Shown one piece after another: positions 45,661 to 58,114 of a DNA stretch of 64,000 nt. Under the pieces are notes generated by a model, which did not search any database, was not told the origin of the DNA, and saw only the letters and a program-made list of their open reading frames with translations. The position numbers were made by a program, and so were the translations under genes. Position 1 is the stretch's first letter; each line of letters opens with the position of its first letter. This DNA is from Oxytricha trifallax (taxonomy: Eukaryota; Ciliophora; Spirotrichea; Sporadotrichida; Oxytrichidae): contig ARYC01000611.1 of assembly GCA_000711775.1 (NCBI GenBank), positions 62,001 to 126,000 of the forward strand, given 5' to 3'.

Positions 45661-48345
45661 GAATCTTGGACATTTGTCATCGAACCAAACTTTTATGATA
45701 TGCTATTGACTCTAGAATGTTTAGACCCACTTTCTTAAACACTGCCTCTTTTTGCATTAGATAGTCTGTTTTAAACTTAAACGCTTTCTTTCCTTTCTTC
45801 TTATGCATTTTCTTGGCCTTCATTCTTTCTCTCTTCTTTAATGGAGGATTTAGACTTTGAGCTGCAATCTTTAACACTGTACCTTTCAACCATATTAAAT
45901 TCTTTCATTTTATCTTAGACTTTTTGTTTTATCTCATTGAAATCGACTAGAATTTAGTTACCACTTGCATTAATCGAAAGTAAATATATGTTAAAAGATT
46001 TTTTAATTTAATCAGTGGTTAACCTGGGTTATTTCCCATAGTAGCAACTGCTTTACCTTTGCTCTTTATTCTGTTTTTAATGACAGTTTCGATTTTCTGC
46101 ATAGTTTCTAAAATAATATACCAAGATTTTACATCTAGGATGTAACCTAGACAGTGAGCTATATTCAATAAAGTCTTGCAGATCTAAACGTTTTTATCTG
46201 TAAGGACATGGTCTTTCAAAGAGTCTTGCTTTTAATGTTGTTGTTGAAGTTATCTTTAATTAGTTTGGGCTTACTCAGTCAAGCAAAAACTGCATAACGA
46301 TTCTAAAAATCCATCTCTTGGTTCATAACATTAAACTGAACCGCAAACTCCTATAAAGTTTTAATAACAGTTTAGAAGCATTTGAATGTTTGATTCTTCT
46401 TGAGTTAATCTGAGTAAGTTTTATAGTACCATTAGCAATGGTTTCCAGGATAGTAAGAGTAGATCTTTGCAATCTATATCATTCATAGTCTACTTTTAAA
46501 TTGATACTGGCATTTTAGAAGCTAGAACTGAGCTATTGCCTAAGGCTAACCCTTGAGTTTTTGCTGCTCCAATCTTTAATCCATATTAATCAAAAATGAG
46601 AATCATGTTCTCTACAAATGAGCATGCACTTTCAATTATTAATTTGTGAATTTATGAAGGTGTTGGAGGTTAAAGTTCGTTATCTAAGACTTATGCCTCA
46701 ATGAACTTAGGTGTCTTTTACAAAGAATAATTAGGATTCAGCATATGTCTCTGGTTAATATCACCACTTAGATCTAAATGTTCCGTAGCTTGAATTAAAG
46801 TTTCAAGAACTTAAACAAGTACTGTTTTACCAACTTAAAGGGCAGACTAAGCAAAAATCTTGATTAGAGACGGATTATTTAAAGCTATTGCCACACATTC
46901 AAACCCAATCAATGATTTCCAAGTTAGATTCATATTAGACTAAGTGTCATTATTCTTTGCTTTCTGTTAACCAGAAATATTATCAGTCTCTTGTAGGATA
47001 TAAGTAAACAAGTTTATGCCAATACCTAGATGATTAATTACTAATATAGTTAACTTCATTAATCTCATTCCTACTATATATTCTAGTTACTGCTTAGTTT
47101 TAAACATATTCTCTAAGACAGGAATAAGCTCATTGTCAAATATTTTTAGGACATGAGGAAAGAACTGCATTATATCTTGAGTTTAATTTAAAATTAGGGA
47201 TATTATATCCATAATCATACATTTAGAGTGAGTTGAAGAAGCAAGATTCCATATATTGTTATTTTATTGCATTTGATTATTTTTCTTATCTCCTTGGTCT
47301 TATTAAGCCAAGGCTCTAGCTAAAGTACTCATCAAGTCGGTTGAAATTTTATAAATAACTTCTCCTTCGATTGTCTAAATTTTTTGAATAATCTTATGTC
47401 TTTCATCAGTGGTTAAATAGAACCTTCTCTTTGAATCGAAAAAATCCTCATTTTAAGCAAGCTCTTTGCATTTTATCACTAATTTATCAAATACTAAAGT
47501 AAAAAGCTGTCTTAAAGTAGCCTGAATAGTTGATTTTACAGAATTACTCTTAGAGTAAAACATTAAGAAGCTGCATTGTAAGACCTATAATTTTCTTATT
47601 AATCCTGAAATATTATTAAAATCTTACCAAGTCCACGAATTCCTTAGTTAGCCTGAGAGTATTAGGATTCAGAAAAATCAAAAGAATTTGCAATATTTTA
47701 ATTTAAGTCATTTCATCTGTGTTTTCTCCACTTGCATCCTTGAGCATAGTTAAAATTGCTATCATTGATTACTAAAAAAGTATGCTTATTAAATGAGATT
47801 AAAATATCTAGTGGAAACAATTTTGAAATTTATTAAAAAACCCACGTCAGAAATAGCAATTGAACTTGATATCTTCTGTAAGCAATTAAGAGCAGGAACA
47901 AAAATCTCATAATAAATTTTATTCTTTGATTATAAAACTAATGTTAATTCTAATTTTTACATAATGTTTAAAAACCTTTATACTTTTAGTCTCAAATATC
48001 TGGGCAAGAGGATTGAGAATCTAGTCAATATTCATTTGTACTATAATTTACAAATTTAGCTAATGCGTTAAATATTAATTGAAAATTCAGAATAAGGAAG
48101 TTTATTCAAAATTTTCATAGATCAAGCAACTTACATTGTTAAGGATCGCTCATTGATATAATTTTTAAAGCTTTTTCAACCGGCTACATCCAAAATAGAT
48201 TTAATAAATTGGAATGGATTCATAAAATAGATAGACTTAGAAATTAAATGCTTTGCTTTCTTACATCTTTAACGTTAGCTGCTCTCTTTTTTACTTCAGC
48301 GAATAGAATTTTGAAGTCGTTTTCAATCAAATCTCGAGCGTTCAT
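45648..48345 (-). CDS. MON2: MON2 homologue, N-terminal half of a scrambled gene
   Basis: MON2 is a large helical-repeat protein related to BIG/GBF Arf exchange factors but lacking Sec7; it acts in Golgi-endosome trafficking. This half starts MNARDLIENDFKILFAEVKK at 48345, the DCB-type N terminus. A 29-nt GT-AG-like interruption follows VKD. It then runs through the armadillo-like body (LKIFDNELIPVLENMF, YIVGMRLMKLTILVINHLG, WKSLIGFECVAIALNNPSL), the region RDGFLESLCSFCLTE, KNVQICKTLLNIAHCLG and ILDVKSWYIILETMQKIE. A hydrophilic linker follows (KKVQDKMKEFNMVE, KEERKNEGQENAQEERKES) and ends at the 13-bp pointer. Several introns or IESs (about 47765-48130, 47600, 46010-45950) are not mapped exactly. 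The protein continues at 60020 on +. Confidence 0.85.
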
Positions 48346-48827
48346 TTTCCTGAGGATAAGTAAATTATTTAAATTATTATTGAATAATTGTTTTGAAAAG
48401 GGGGGATATATATCAATTGATATTATTTGTAAAATTTTTTTTGAGATTATTTTATAAATCAACAAAAAAAATCAAGTTTAAATTAAAGAAAATGAAATAC
48501 ATTTTGAAATTCAATAATTATCCAGAAAATATTAAAAATATTTTAAATAATTATATCTCCATAATTTTATGTATAAATTTATCCTTAAAATTAATTAGTA
48601 ACATTAATTAAAATAAATTATATTTTTCACATTTTAGCAATAATATAAAGATTAATCTTAACATTCCTGCCTCCTAAATTCAAATAACTCATTTAAATAT
48701 TTTTGTGATAGCTTTGATAAGCATGAAATTGCTTGGCTTGAAAGGTTTGAAATGAAATTTATAATAAAGAAGAAAAGATCTAATTTTTTATAATTTAAAT
48801 TTAAATAAGGAAACTTTTTCAAAACAA
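48346..48827. other. Divergent intergenic region between MON2 (-) and 14-3-3 (+)
   Basis: AT-rich, about 480 bp. The short open frames on either strand look like chance. It probably holds two subtelomeric/promoter regions that end up on separate nanochromosomes. Confidence 0.4.
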
Positions 48828-49576
48828 ATGTCAGTTGAGGAACACATTTTCTTGGCCAGAGTTGCCGAACAAGCAGAGAGATTCGAAGATATGGTTGACT
48901 TCTTGAAGCCAGTATTGGACTAAAAAGGAGGTGATGTCACCAGTGATGAGAGAAATCTTTTGAGCGTCGCATTCAAGAACTTGATTAGTTCTAAGCGTAC
49001 CGCATGGAGAATGGAAATAATTGTTTTGTTTTTATTAGAACTATTTCAGCCATCGAGCAAAACCCCAAGTATCAAAAGTTTGGCTCATCATTGGCAGCCT
49101 ACAAGAAGCAGATTGAGGAAGGTCTCTATAGAGATTGCGAGAACGTCATCCAAATCATCCAATCAAGAGTCCTTTCTAAGGCAAGTGAAGTTGAAGCTAA
49201 AGCTTTCTTCGTGAAGATGGTGGGTGACTACTACAGATACATCGCTGAGACTGCTTAAGGTGAGAAACTCGAGCAAGTCAAGAGAGAAGCTCTAAAGGCC
49301 TATCAAGAGGCAAGCCAGTTGACTCTTCCACCATGCAACCCAATCAAGCTTGGTCTTGCTTTGAACTTCTCAGTCTTCCACTACGAAGTTATGAAGGACC
49401 ACAAGCAAGCCTGTATCTTGGCAGATGAGGCACTACAACAAGCCCTTGAGAAGATCGACGATTTAGGTGAAGATGACTTCAGAGACGCCAAGAGCATCAT
49501 TGAACTCTTGAAGGAGAACCTAACTCTTTGGAAAGAGGAAGAAGAAGGTGGTGACAATGGAATTGAAGACTTATGA
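48828..49576 (+). CDS. 14-3-3 protein with one IES
   Basis: Binds phosphoserine/threonine motifs as a dimer. It starts MSVEEHIFLARVAEQAERFE at 48828 and ends at TGA 49574-49576. With the 29-nt IES removed it is 720 nt, 239 residues, close to the family's usual 245. Recognisable parts are ERNLLSVAFKNLISSKRTAW, the phosphopeptide-binding lysine and arginines around SSLAAYKKQIEEGLYRDCE and KMVGDYYRYIAE, and LGLALNFSVFHYEV, DEALQQALEKIDDL and LLKENLTLW. TAA codes for Gln at two places (LDQKGGD and ETAQGEK), which fixes the genetic code. G/C-richer codons than the flanks. Acidic C-terminal tail as usual. Confidence 0.97.
49008..49040 (+). other. Short IES in the 14-3-3 gene
   Basis: The pointer AGAA is repeated at 49008-49011 and 49037-49040 around 25 AT-rich bases. 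It does not begin with GT, so it is not a normal intron. Removal restores AWRTISAIEQ, conserved in 14-3-3 proteins. Confidence 0.92.
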
Positions 49577-49941
49577 GCAGCCTGATTCTCCCAGATGAAT
49601 TGTTAGTAGCTTCTCATCTGATTCTATATTCGTGTGCAGTATTCAACTAGTTAAGATATTAAATATAATTATCTCTAAAATTATAATGTATATTTAAATT
49701 TATTAATATGCTAAATATTATGTGGGTGAGAAATGTTAAGGGATGATGGCATTTTTTGAATTCAAGTCATGAATTTTTAGAAATGTTACTCTACTTCATT
49801 TCAATATCCTCTCTAATTTTCATAAATAGTTCATTTATATAAATATTTTTCATGTCAAACTATCTAATTTCTAATCATTTACATATCTAATTTAAAAATT
49901 AAGTTTATATAATTCTCATAATTCTAAAATAACTTCATTAA

Positions 49942-51444
49942 TCAAGCACATGATGCATAAACTTGTTAAGTTAAGATTTTATTCACAGACTCTGCTTTTC
50001 TTAAATTTTTCAAGGCTTCTCTGAGAATTTACTGAGCATTCAAGTCATAAGGGTCAGCGTGGTTGATTGATGACAGATCGATAAATCCTTCCTTGTTAAG
50101 ACATTCAAAAATATCTGAGTTCACAACTGCATAAAAATTTAACTAAATTTTTTTATAAGAAATGCTAGTTTGGCTAATTCTCGATATAACTTAAGGGATT
50201 CCCTTTTCATGTAGTAGCTGTGATAGAGAGGGGAATCTTCATCGAACATACTTTACTTTAAAAGTATTAAAAATTAGGAATCGTTGGATTGAACTAAGTC
50301 TCTTATTAGTTCTTGATCCAGCAAGCATGAATCTGCAATCTCAAGTAGATTTTAATAAATATATTGGGCTCCATAGTAGTGCTACTTCGTCATTGGACAT
50401 TACTATTAATCAAATATCTATTACACTGAAAGCATAAATTCATGAATTCTGAAACCAATCATATCTTGAAGTTAAAGTTTAGTAGGAGTTACTTTAGCAT
50501 ATCTGATTATTTCTTTCAAGAGACTTATATAAATAAAGATATCTTTTACGTTCAAGCCCTTGGGTAACTTAAAAATACCTTTCTTCTTATTTTCCTAAAT
50601 TTCAGTATTTAAATGCTCTATAATTTTAAGAATCATGAAGTTATAGTCCCATTAAAACTCTTCTTCCTGATTTTAAGTATCAAAGGACTTGTATAAATCT
50701 ATAATTGCAGTAATATGCTTAAAATTGACACCTGAGCATTCGTTCTACTGAATAAGATTTTGTATATTCCAGAATAGATTAGAAAAGAATATGGGGGTCC
50801 TTAGCTGCAAACGATAAGAAATCTAAGTCTTCATTTTATGATTGAAAGTTTCGAGTACACATACAAGCATTCTAATACACTCTAAGAATGTCTTAAACTA
50901 ATCATCCAAGAATTTTACTTATTAAGCAACATGATGAAATGCTTTAATTATATCTTGATTATTTAAGAAAGAACTCACTTCAGGTTTTGTAAAAGAATGA
51001 GTTAATTTAGGGCGTTTGCGCTGCCTGTCTAGAACACTATTAAAAACTGAAGTCATCATTTCAGAAAGAATTTCAATTGAGTAATTATCTTTTTCTTGCT
51101 ATGTTGAGGCCAGACTCATGGCAAATGTCCACCAATTTCTAGGCTTTGCCAAATAAAAAAAGTAGTAGTGGTCTCTTGATTCTTCCAAAATATAATAAAA
51201 GTTAATTTCTATATTCTTGAAGCAATTTTAATAGATCGTTGATACTTTTCACGATTTAAAGATAACCTTCGAACCTCTAATATTCTGGCGAATAAATATA
51301 TTTCTAGCTTTATTTATCAAAAAATATTTCTAAAACCTCAGCTTTCTTTGTATTTTTCATTTCTAATAATTATAACTTAGGTTATTCCACATCCTATTTG
51401 TTATCATCTTTCTTTATGTTGCTTCCTAATGATTGTAGATTCAT
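49942..51444 (-). CDS. Unidentified helical protein
   Basis: Starts MNLQSLGSNIKKDDNKQD at 51444. A frame change near 51230 leads into NFYYILEESRDHYYFF and WWTFAMSLASTQQEKDNYS. A long open frame rich in helices follows (SEMMTSVFNSVLDRQRKR, FLECIRMLVCVLETFNHK, FSNLFWNIQNLIQQNE, IFIYISLLKEIIRYAKV). After a 35-nt IES with pointer TGC (GCA on the coding strand; 50128-50130 and 50163-50165) it continues VVNSDIFECLNKEGFIDL to TGA 49944-49942. Possibly an armadillo/HEAT-type scaffold, but no family recognised. Many TAA/TAG Gln codons. Confidence 0.6.
50128..50165 (-). other. Short IES with 3-bp pointer
   Basis: TGC repeats at 50128-50130 and 50163-50165 flank 32 AT-rich bases. Removing 35 nt joins RELAKLAVVNSDIF in frame and bypasses a TGA. 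Confidence 0.65.
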
Positions 51445-52720
51445 TGTATTGATAAAAAATGATATATTCTAAAAAAAAATAAAGTTATTTTTGTGGATTC
51501 CATTATTAAAATTAAAAATTTAATTAATAAAAGTTATTAATATTAGCATTGAAAAAAACTTTGACAATTTTTATCAACAGATTTGAGTAAAAACTCTTTT
51601 AAAATGCATATTTTATATAATTAAATCTATGTTTAAGAAAATTAGTTAGGAGTATTTTTATTTTTACTGCTGCATATTTTTTCTAATAATTTAAAATTAC
51701 ACCATTATTAAATTTAATAAACAACTGACATAAATTATTTTAATAATTAAATTATCAATCATAAGCTGATATTTTCTATCAAGTTCATTAATTATAAAGA
51801 AAAAAACTTATCAAGGTTTACTAATTTGATTTATGAATTTATTTAAAGAAGATATTGTAGTTACATCAACATAAATTTTATTGACCATTTACTAAAGTTG
51901 GTATTTTATGAGAAATTAATAGTTCAAATCATAATTAAATTAAAGATAGAATAAATTGTGTCAATTTTTCATTATTTTAATTTATAATATATAATGATGA
52001 GCATAATTTTATTTATTTGAATTTTCAAGAGCAATTTATGTTATAGTAATAGTTTTTATGACATCTTTTAATAGTGTATTTTGATCATTACCGGGAAGTT
52101 CTTAGTCCAAAAGTTATATATTATTATAACTAAATTCCTAGGTTATTACATTTTATTAGGGATCCTCATATTTTTGCTCATATTTATTTACTATCTACCA
52201 CTACTATTGTAAGTCTTCATTATAAATAATGTGATTACTGTTTATCTGGTAATCATCATCAACATCGTTAGAAATTTGTAATTTATTTTCTTCGAATTCC
52301 ATTAATTTATTGATTTTAATTTTATTCTCAATATTTCTTTTTTAATGAATGCGATTTATAAGGTAAAAATGATAAAGAAAGATATTAGAAATTTGTATTT
52401 GTAATCAAATTGGTTTGATTATTTTTCAATTAAATATGTGGAAGATTTATTTACATATAAATGTGTAATGAATCATTTAAAAATATAATATTGTATGGGC
52501 ATCATTATTTAAAATATCTACCCTAATTAAGGTATATTCGATAATTTCTATGTCTGATATAATGTATATTAGGGTGACGTATATACTCCCTATTTTACAC
52601 ATTTAACTTAAATTACATATTAGACAATACTATTAAGTGAAGAAGTTATTGATAAATATATAGACGTAATTAATACTTATAATATAAAACCTTAATATAA
52701 ATATCTGTAAGTAGTCTTGA
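51445..52720. other. AT-rich intergenic region
   Basis: About 1.3 kb, very AT-rich, with no coding signal on either strand. It separates a minus-strand and a plus-strand gene and probably contains both upstream regions. Confidence 0.45.
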
Positions 52721-54691
52721 ATGAGTACTAGTCACAACCATTAGAGTCAAGGCAACTCTCATTAGTAAAATAGCCCTGGTACTCTATTGACATCAGGGTC
52801 AGGGAGTGCTAATTCATATTAAAACTAAGCATAAAGAGTAATTATGATTGGCTATTATTGTTTGTTTATAATTCTTTAATCAGCAATGAAAATGGGCCAT
52901 CCGTAAATCCAGATAGAAGTCTGAGTCAAATAGAGTTCTTAAAGCAATCTATAGCAAATACTATGAATTCCGTGGCTGAAATAGAACATCAAATCAGATC
53001 TTCAAATAGTTCGATAACAGATGAGACCAAACGAGTATTACTAGATGATATAAATAATCGCATAGACTAGGCTAAGGTGGAGATTGGACAAAGTTTGTCG
53101 GAGCATAAGAAGTTGGTGAATCATACTTTAGATGATCTAGTAAAAAGAATTGAAATTCTAAAGATTGCACCCATTAATTTAATAAATTACTAAGTAAGTT
53201 TATAAATAGAACATTAAATCCTATTTTTAATGCTGATGGTTCGATATAAATGGTTGACTAGTTTGAGAAAGAGCAGTAGAAAGCAAAACTTAACAAAAAG
53301 ATATTTTCGTAAAAGATTTTTGTAGAGAGAGATTCTCTACTAACAATTGAAAACTAAAAAGAGAATGGTTTCAGAACTTTGGAAAACATTTTCATTGCAT
53401 TTTTAGTTTTACTTGGCATTTAAATTTGTGTTGATGAGTACTTCGAAACTGGAAACTTTTTCCCTGGTCTTGATCTATTCTATTGGACCTTCGGGTAATT
53501 TGATAAAGTCATCACAATTCTTTTAACAACTTATTCCTTCTCCTTTTTATCTGTGGTACTAGTACAAGCAATAAGGAATTATAAATTGAAGGCTTACGTG
53601 TACCTTCCTTTTTATTTCCTTATCTAAATAGGTCTATACTATATTGGAATTTATCCATGCTTTTACTACAAATTCCCACCAGCCTCTGCTATTGTAGCAA
53701 CTGCAGAGATGTCAAGAGTTTCTATGAAGGTTCATGGGTACTTCAGAGAAAAAATGATTAATGGGCTTTATAAAGATGGAGCACTTGCTTTGTTTATTCC
53801 AGATTGGGCAAGGAAACTTGGAGTTAAAGTGGAAGACTTGGATCAACCATAAATTGATATTAAAGGTAAGACTATATTACGTAAATTAACGATTCTTTAG
53901 ATATGGGAACTGAAATCAAAAGATACATGTTCTACTTTATTTGCCCCACTTTAATTTACAGAGATAGCTACCTCTTGAGAAGAAAAATTAGATGGAACAT
54001 AGCACTTAAGAATATAGCCACATTCTTTTTCCTAATATTCTATGTCTGGTCTATCTTCAAGGCAATGAGCATCCCAATCTTTAGAGACACTGTTGAGAAC
54101 CCAGGCGGTTTCAAACAATTCTTTAACCAAGTTATATTCTCTACTGTTAGTGGTATTGTTTTGATGCTTTCCCTATTCTACGGAATTTTACACTGCTGGT
54201 TAAATTTCTTCGGAGAGATCTTGAGATTTGGAGATAGATTGTTCTATGAGGATTGGTGGAACGTAAAGGACTTTGCAGGTTACTACAGAAAGTGGAATAT
54301 TGTTGTTCATGAGTTCCTTTACTACTATATTTACTAGGACAGCATCAGATTCACATTTGGAGTGTTCACTAGAACAAACGCAAAACTTTTGGTGTTCTTT
54401 ATTTCAGCAGTTATACATGAAGTTATTGTAACATGCGGGTTTGGTTTCTTCTTCCCAATTCTATTTTTAATGTTTGGGGGACCAGGAGTTATCTTTACTA
54501 GTTTTAAATTTGGAAACAGTGGCTACTCTGGGACATTGTTTTGGTTCCTTATGCTAATTGGTTCAGGAATTTTAATGGTGTGCTGCTGCAGAGAGTTTTA
54601 TGCTAGATAATTTGCAAAATTTTTAGTTTTCTTAAATTTATTCAGATATTCATTTTTTTATTTAAAAGATGACTTATTAGCAATAAAATGA
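52721..54691 (+). CDS. Sterol/diacylglycerol O-acyltransferase (ACAT/DGAT1-type MBOAT)
   Basis: Membrane enzyme of the endoplasmic reticulum that joins a fatty acyl group to sterol or diacylglycerol. It starts MSTSHNHQSQGNSHQQ (52721), a Gln/Ser-rich N terminus, then a coiled stretch (SLSQIEFLKQSIANTMNSVA). Multiple membrane segments follow, with FYEDWWN (family signature FYxDWWN), NIVVHEFLYYYIY and the active-site histidine in FFISAVIHEVIVTC. It ends at TGA 54689-54691. Introns with GT-AG borders lie at 53194-53261 (68 nt) and 53866-53900 (35 nt). A further removal of length 3n+2 near the 5' end is needed, and 52798-52883 fits, giving about 593 residues. The ACAT branch is more likely than DGAT1, but this is not certain. 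Confidence 0.88.
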
Positions 54692-55501
54692 TACTAATTT
54701 TAAATTTATGATTAAATTTTTTATTCATGTCTTTTGAAAATCAAATCAATATATCTTACTTAGAAGATTTAATATTTAATAAATAAAGAGTTTTTTAAAA
54801 TAAATATATATATATATATAATTTTAAGAAAGATAGAATCTAAAATATTAATATTGAATTTATTGCCTTTAAAATATTAAAAGAAATTAAGATATTTTTA
54901 TAATATTAATGAAATGAAATATAAATATATAATACAACATCATTAAACTAAAAATCACTGTTAAACTTTATTAAATTAAGGGACATTATTGAAATTAAAA
55001 GGGATAAAATATTATACAAAAAATGGATAAAGTTTGAGGACATTTATTCTAAGAAACATCATATTAGATTTAAAGTTGTTATATGTCATGATTAGAAATT
55101 TTATATTTGTAAAATTTCAACTAAATCACCAAGAGCTGCAAATTTATTGAATGATGGAGTCTAAGCTTACCTATATCCTTAATTTATTAGATTCTGGATG
55201 GAAAAAGCATGAGACCTTAAAATATATTTTTATATCTGCAAGTTATAAACAAAACAAATGGTTATTTTAAAATTTAAAAGCTTTTAAATTCATCTTGTTT
55301 TAGATTATGATACAAAAATTGAAAATAGAGAGGTAAAAAAAAATTGCGAGAGTAAGTAGTAGTTTTTCGGGAAAATTAAAGATAGTATTATAGTACAGTT
55401 TGTAAAGTATTAAATAAAACCCATAAAATAGAATTAAACATAAATGAGAAATTATAATAGATTTTAATAAAGGTTTATTATTTATGTAGATCATTTCTAG
55501 G
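54692..55501. other. AT-rich intergenic region
   Basis: No gene seen. Contains a short (TA)n run near 54805-54820. The MITE below begins at its right edge. Confidence 0.5.
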
Positions 55502-55503
55502 TA

Positions 55504-55924
55504 TTGTAGGAATACATTCGATTTGGTAAAATGAATTAGAATTAAATTAATTAAATATTAAAATCATGGCAGTTATGAAATCCAAAGTGACTCAAAATTC
55601 AAAAATAAATAGATTCTACGGTAGATATCGTAATTATTATAGGACTTTGCTATTGGCAATATTCTTGAATCATTCCAGGAAGCGAGATATTTTGATTTTG
55701 AACTAACTCCCAAAAATAGTATAATGGGTTTTTCTCGCTTGGGCGATGAGATAAATACATTATAGCAATAATAGTCACCGTCTTATTTTTAATGCGCTAT
55801 CCAGAGAGTATAATATTGTCAGGGTTGGAGACATTTTTCAAAAACATAACTGAAGGTATTTAATAATTAATTAATTTTAATTTTAATTTTAATTCATTTT
55901 CCCAAATCGAATGTATTCCTACAA
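55504..55924. mobile_element. MITE-like element with TA target duplication
   Basis: 421 bp. The ends are inverted repeats of about 50 bp (TTGTAGGAATACATTCGATT at the left, its complement at the right, continuing with AAAATGAATTA and AATTAA-rich sequence) and are flanked by TA on both sides (55502-55503 and 55925-55926). TA duplications are typical of Tc1/mariner-type elements. The inside has no transposase, so it would depend on one encoded elsewhere. Confidence 0.8.
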
Positions 55925-55959
55925 TATTAAAATATAAATTTATCAATTTATAATTTTAA

Positions 55960-56640
55960 AAAAATCAAAGTAAATGAAAAATCCTTAAATAAACTTTACT
56001 ATTTTTATGCATTGTGTTTATATACAACAAATAGGTCATTTAGGGCTCTTAATTATCAGAGTATGATTTTCGGGCAGAGCTCTCCCTGTATTCCCCAAAT
56101 TTAGAGAAGGGATGCTCATCCAAACACCTCATTACTCATTTAAAAAAAGAGGCAGCATTTCTCTAACACCAAGATCAAATTTCTAACTATGTCTAAATTG
56201 ATGTCAGAGTCCTTCAGTAGTTCTTCCAATTTGAGAGCTGCTATCCCAATCTCCTTACATGATACATTTTGCAAATTGTGGGCAGAATAACCACTATAAA
56301 TGTTAAAATCTTTTATAGAGTAAATTCATGATATCAAAATATTATGAAGAAGAATCCACTATAGCCACAATTGCATAAGCTTTATACTTGATCATTTAAG
56401 AAAGGGCACAGCTCTCAACTTATACTTCAACATCTTTTCATCATCACTCATCATTACCTTTCACAACACCCACTTTACACTAACCTGCAGGTTGTAGTCA
56501 CTGACATCTTATTCAGAAGCTCAGAGGAGTAGTGCAAGTTTATTTGTGTTTAAGATTTTATAATTTTTAATTATATGATGAAAAAAGGATGGAAGAAGAA
56601 CAACCCTTAAAGGTAGCCTCCATATCATATTGAGCCTCAT
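55960..56640 (-). other. Unidentified minus-strand coding-like segment
   Basis: Open pieces under the ciliate code: IAALKLEELLKDSDINLDIV with LILVLEKCCLFF (56290-56140), and FGEYRESSARKSYSDN (about 56100-56050) reaching TGA at 55967-55965. It lies downstream of the zinc-finger gene's stop, so it is either a separate small gene or a further alternative end. No family recognised. Confidence 0.3.
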
Positions 56641-56648
56641 TGACGAAC

Positions 56649-58114
56649 TCAATTACAGTTATTATTAGATATATCTTAAACAGTTTATAAATCTGACTCT
56701 GCATCAGGAGCTACGGCAGAGGACTTGCATTTCCTCTATGAAGAATTAGTTATGATAATGTAAACTTACCTTGTGATAATCAGAGAGGTAGCATGTTTGG
56801 CACATCCCCATTGAATAAAGGAGTCTATCATGGTGGACACAGTTCCAAGCATTTTAGTTTCTACCATACTTCCTGTAGCAACTGCTGCACATATTCTACA
56901 ATAAGTTAATTCAAAATTTGCCTGATAAAATATTTTGCACAATCAAATGACGTAATTGTGCTAAGGATTCTTAGTCTCAAAAAAATATTTTATCTACTTA
57001 CCTTTGCGTAATGCTTTCTATTTACATGAGGGCACTTGGTTATAGCCATAACCTTTTGGGCAGAATCTTAAAGATTCTCATTTTAATTCTTGCTTAGCTA
57101 ATCTAGATTTTATCCAAGAATCTATTATTAGTTCGTGACGCATTCTAAGTCATTATGTTTTGTTTCAAAATTTTATTGCAACAGAGTATTGTCTGTGAAA
57201 TCTAGGCGTAATGAAGACTCTGGCTGTTACTTAGTAACCTCTAGTACTTATGTTGGTGATTGTAGCTTTAAGAGTTCATTTTGTACAAAGTATTCCAAGA
57301 GATTCTTATTAATTTAGCAATTGCAACCGATGAGGCACTGCTTTTAAATTCCCATTTAATGAGGCAATGAATTCAAAATTTCATTGCGAGTCTCGCTCAA
57401 TTTTCTTTGAGTACAGAAGCTCTGATCTGTATTAAGTGGGCGAGTTGCCATAGAGGTTAGAGTAGGCTGTAAGTCCGAAGGCTGAGTGCTTAAAGTTTAA
57501 TAATATTTTTAAGGATTTGCTGTCTATATAATATCCCTATAAAATTATTGATTAAATAATATTTCTTACTTCTATGAATTGAAAAACCTCCTATTTAATA
57601 CCTGTTGCTGAATTGCTAATACTTAGGGGTTGTATGAATTGAAAGTCTTCTGAGCGCTTTAAAGCAGCGAATTTGAATTCTAAGTCATTCCAATTAGGGG
57701 TAAGCCCAATACTGAACCAATTTGAGGTACTTATTGATTGTACCCTAAGAAACCTCCTTAATTTTAGAATTAGTTCTAAGTATTCTTAATCTAGTCTAGA
57801 AGTACTTAGGCTGTAGGGGCTTAAGCTTGCATGTAAGGCTCTGGTTACTTGCGCTTTCCTAGAAGCTGATTCAAATGCTGTTGTAAGATTGTGGTATTTT
57901 GATCAGCTTAAGTCTTTGCTTTCTCTTCAATTTCGATAACCTCAAGGGCTTCAGCAATCTTGATGCCGTAAGCATTAATAGTTTGAATGCTGAGGTGATT
58001 TGAATTTGAACTGAATTAGGTGTCAACAGTATTAACCGACTCATCTTCATTTAAAGCTTTCTATTTTCCCTAAATTAAAAGGATTAGCATGTGAAAATAG
58101 AAATAAGTTTTCAT
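56649..58114 (-). CDS. Gln-rich protein with ciliate-type Cys/His zinc-finger pair
   Basis: Starts at ATG 58114-58112 in frame with ALNEDESVNTVDTQ. A Gln-rich chain follows (TILQQHLNQLLGKRKQ, GFLGYNQQVPQIGSVLG), then KCPHVNRKHYAK (about 57035-57002). After a GT-AG intron (57001-56896) come NMCSSCYRKYGR, NCVHHDRLLYSMG and MCQTCYLSDYHK; after a second intron (56769-56736) come RKCKSSAVAPDAESD and TGA 56651-56649. The repeated pattern C-x-H...R..YAK..MC..CY...GR is a small Cys/His zinc-binding module familiar from ciliate and plant proteins, probably nucleic-acid or protein binding. Coding between 57570 and 57060 is interrupted and only partly resolved. Confidence 0.7.

Noticed and set aside
48960-49214. 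ORF continuing through the 14-3-3 IES (IIVLFLLELFQPSSK)
   Set aside because: Shadow produced by reading the IES and then the wrong frame of 14-3-3.
48828-49576. Euplotes-type code (TGA = Cys, TAA/TAG stop) with programmed frameshifts
   Set aside because: TAA and TAG occur in frame in conserved genes while TGA sits at natural ends, so the code is the Oxytricha/Tetrahymena type. Frameshifts do not occur at the AAA-TAA/TAG sites typical of Euplotes.
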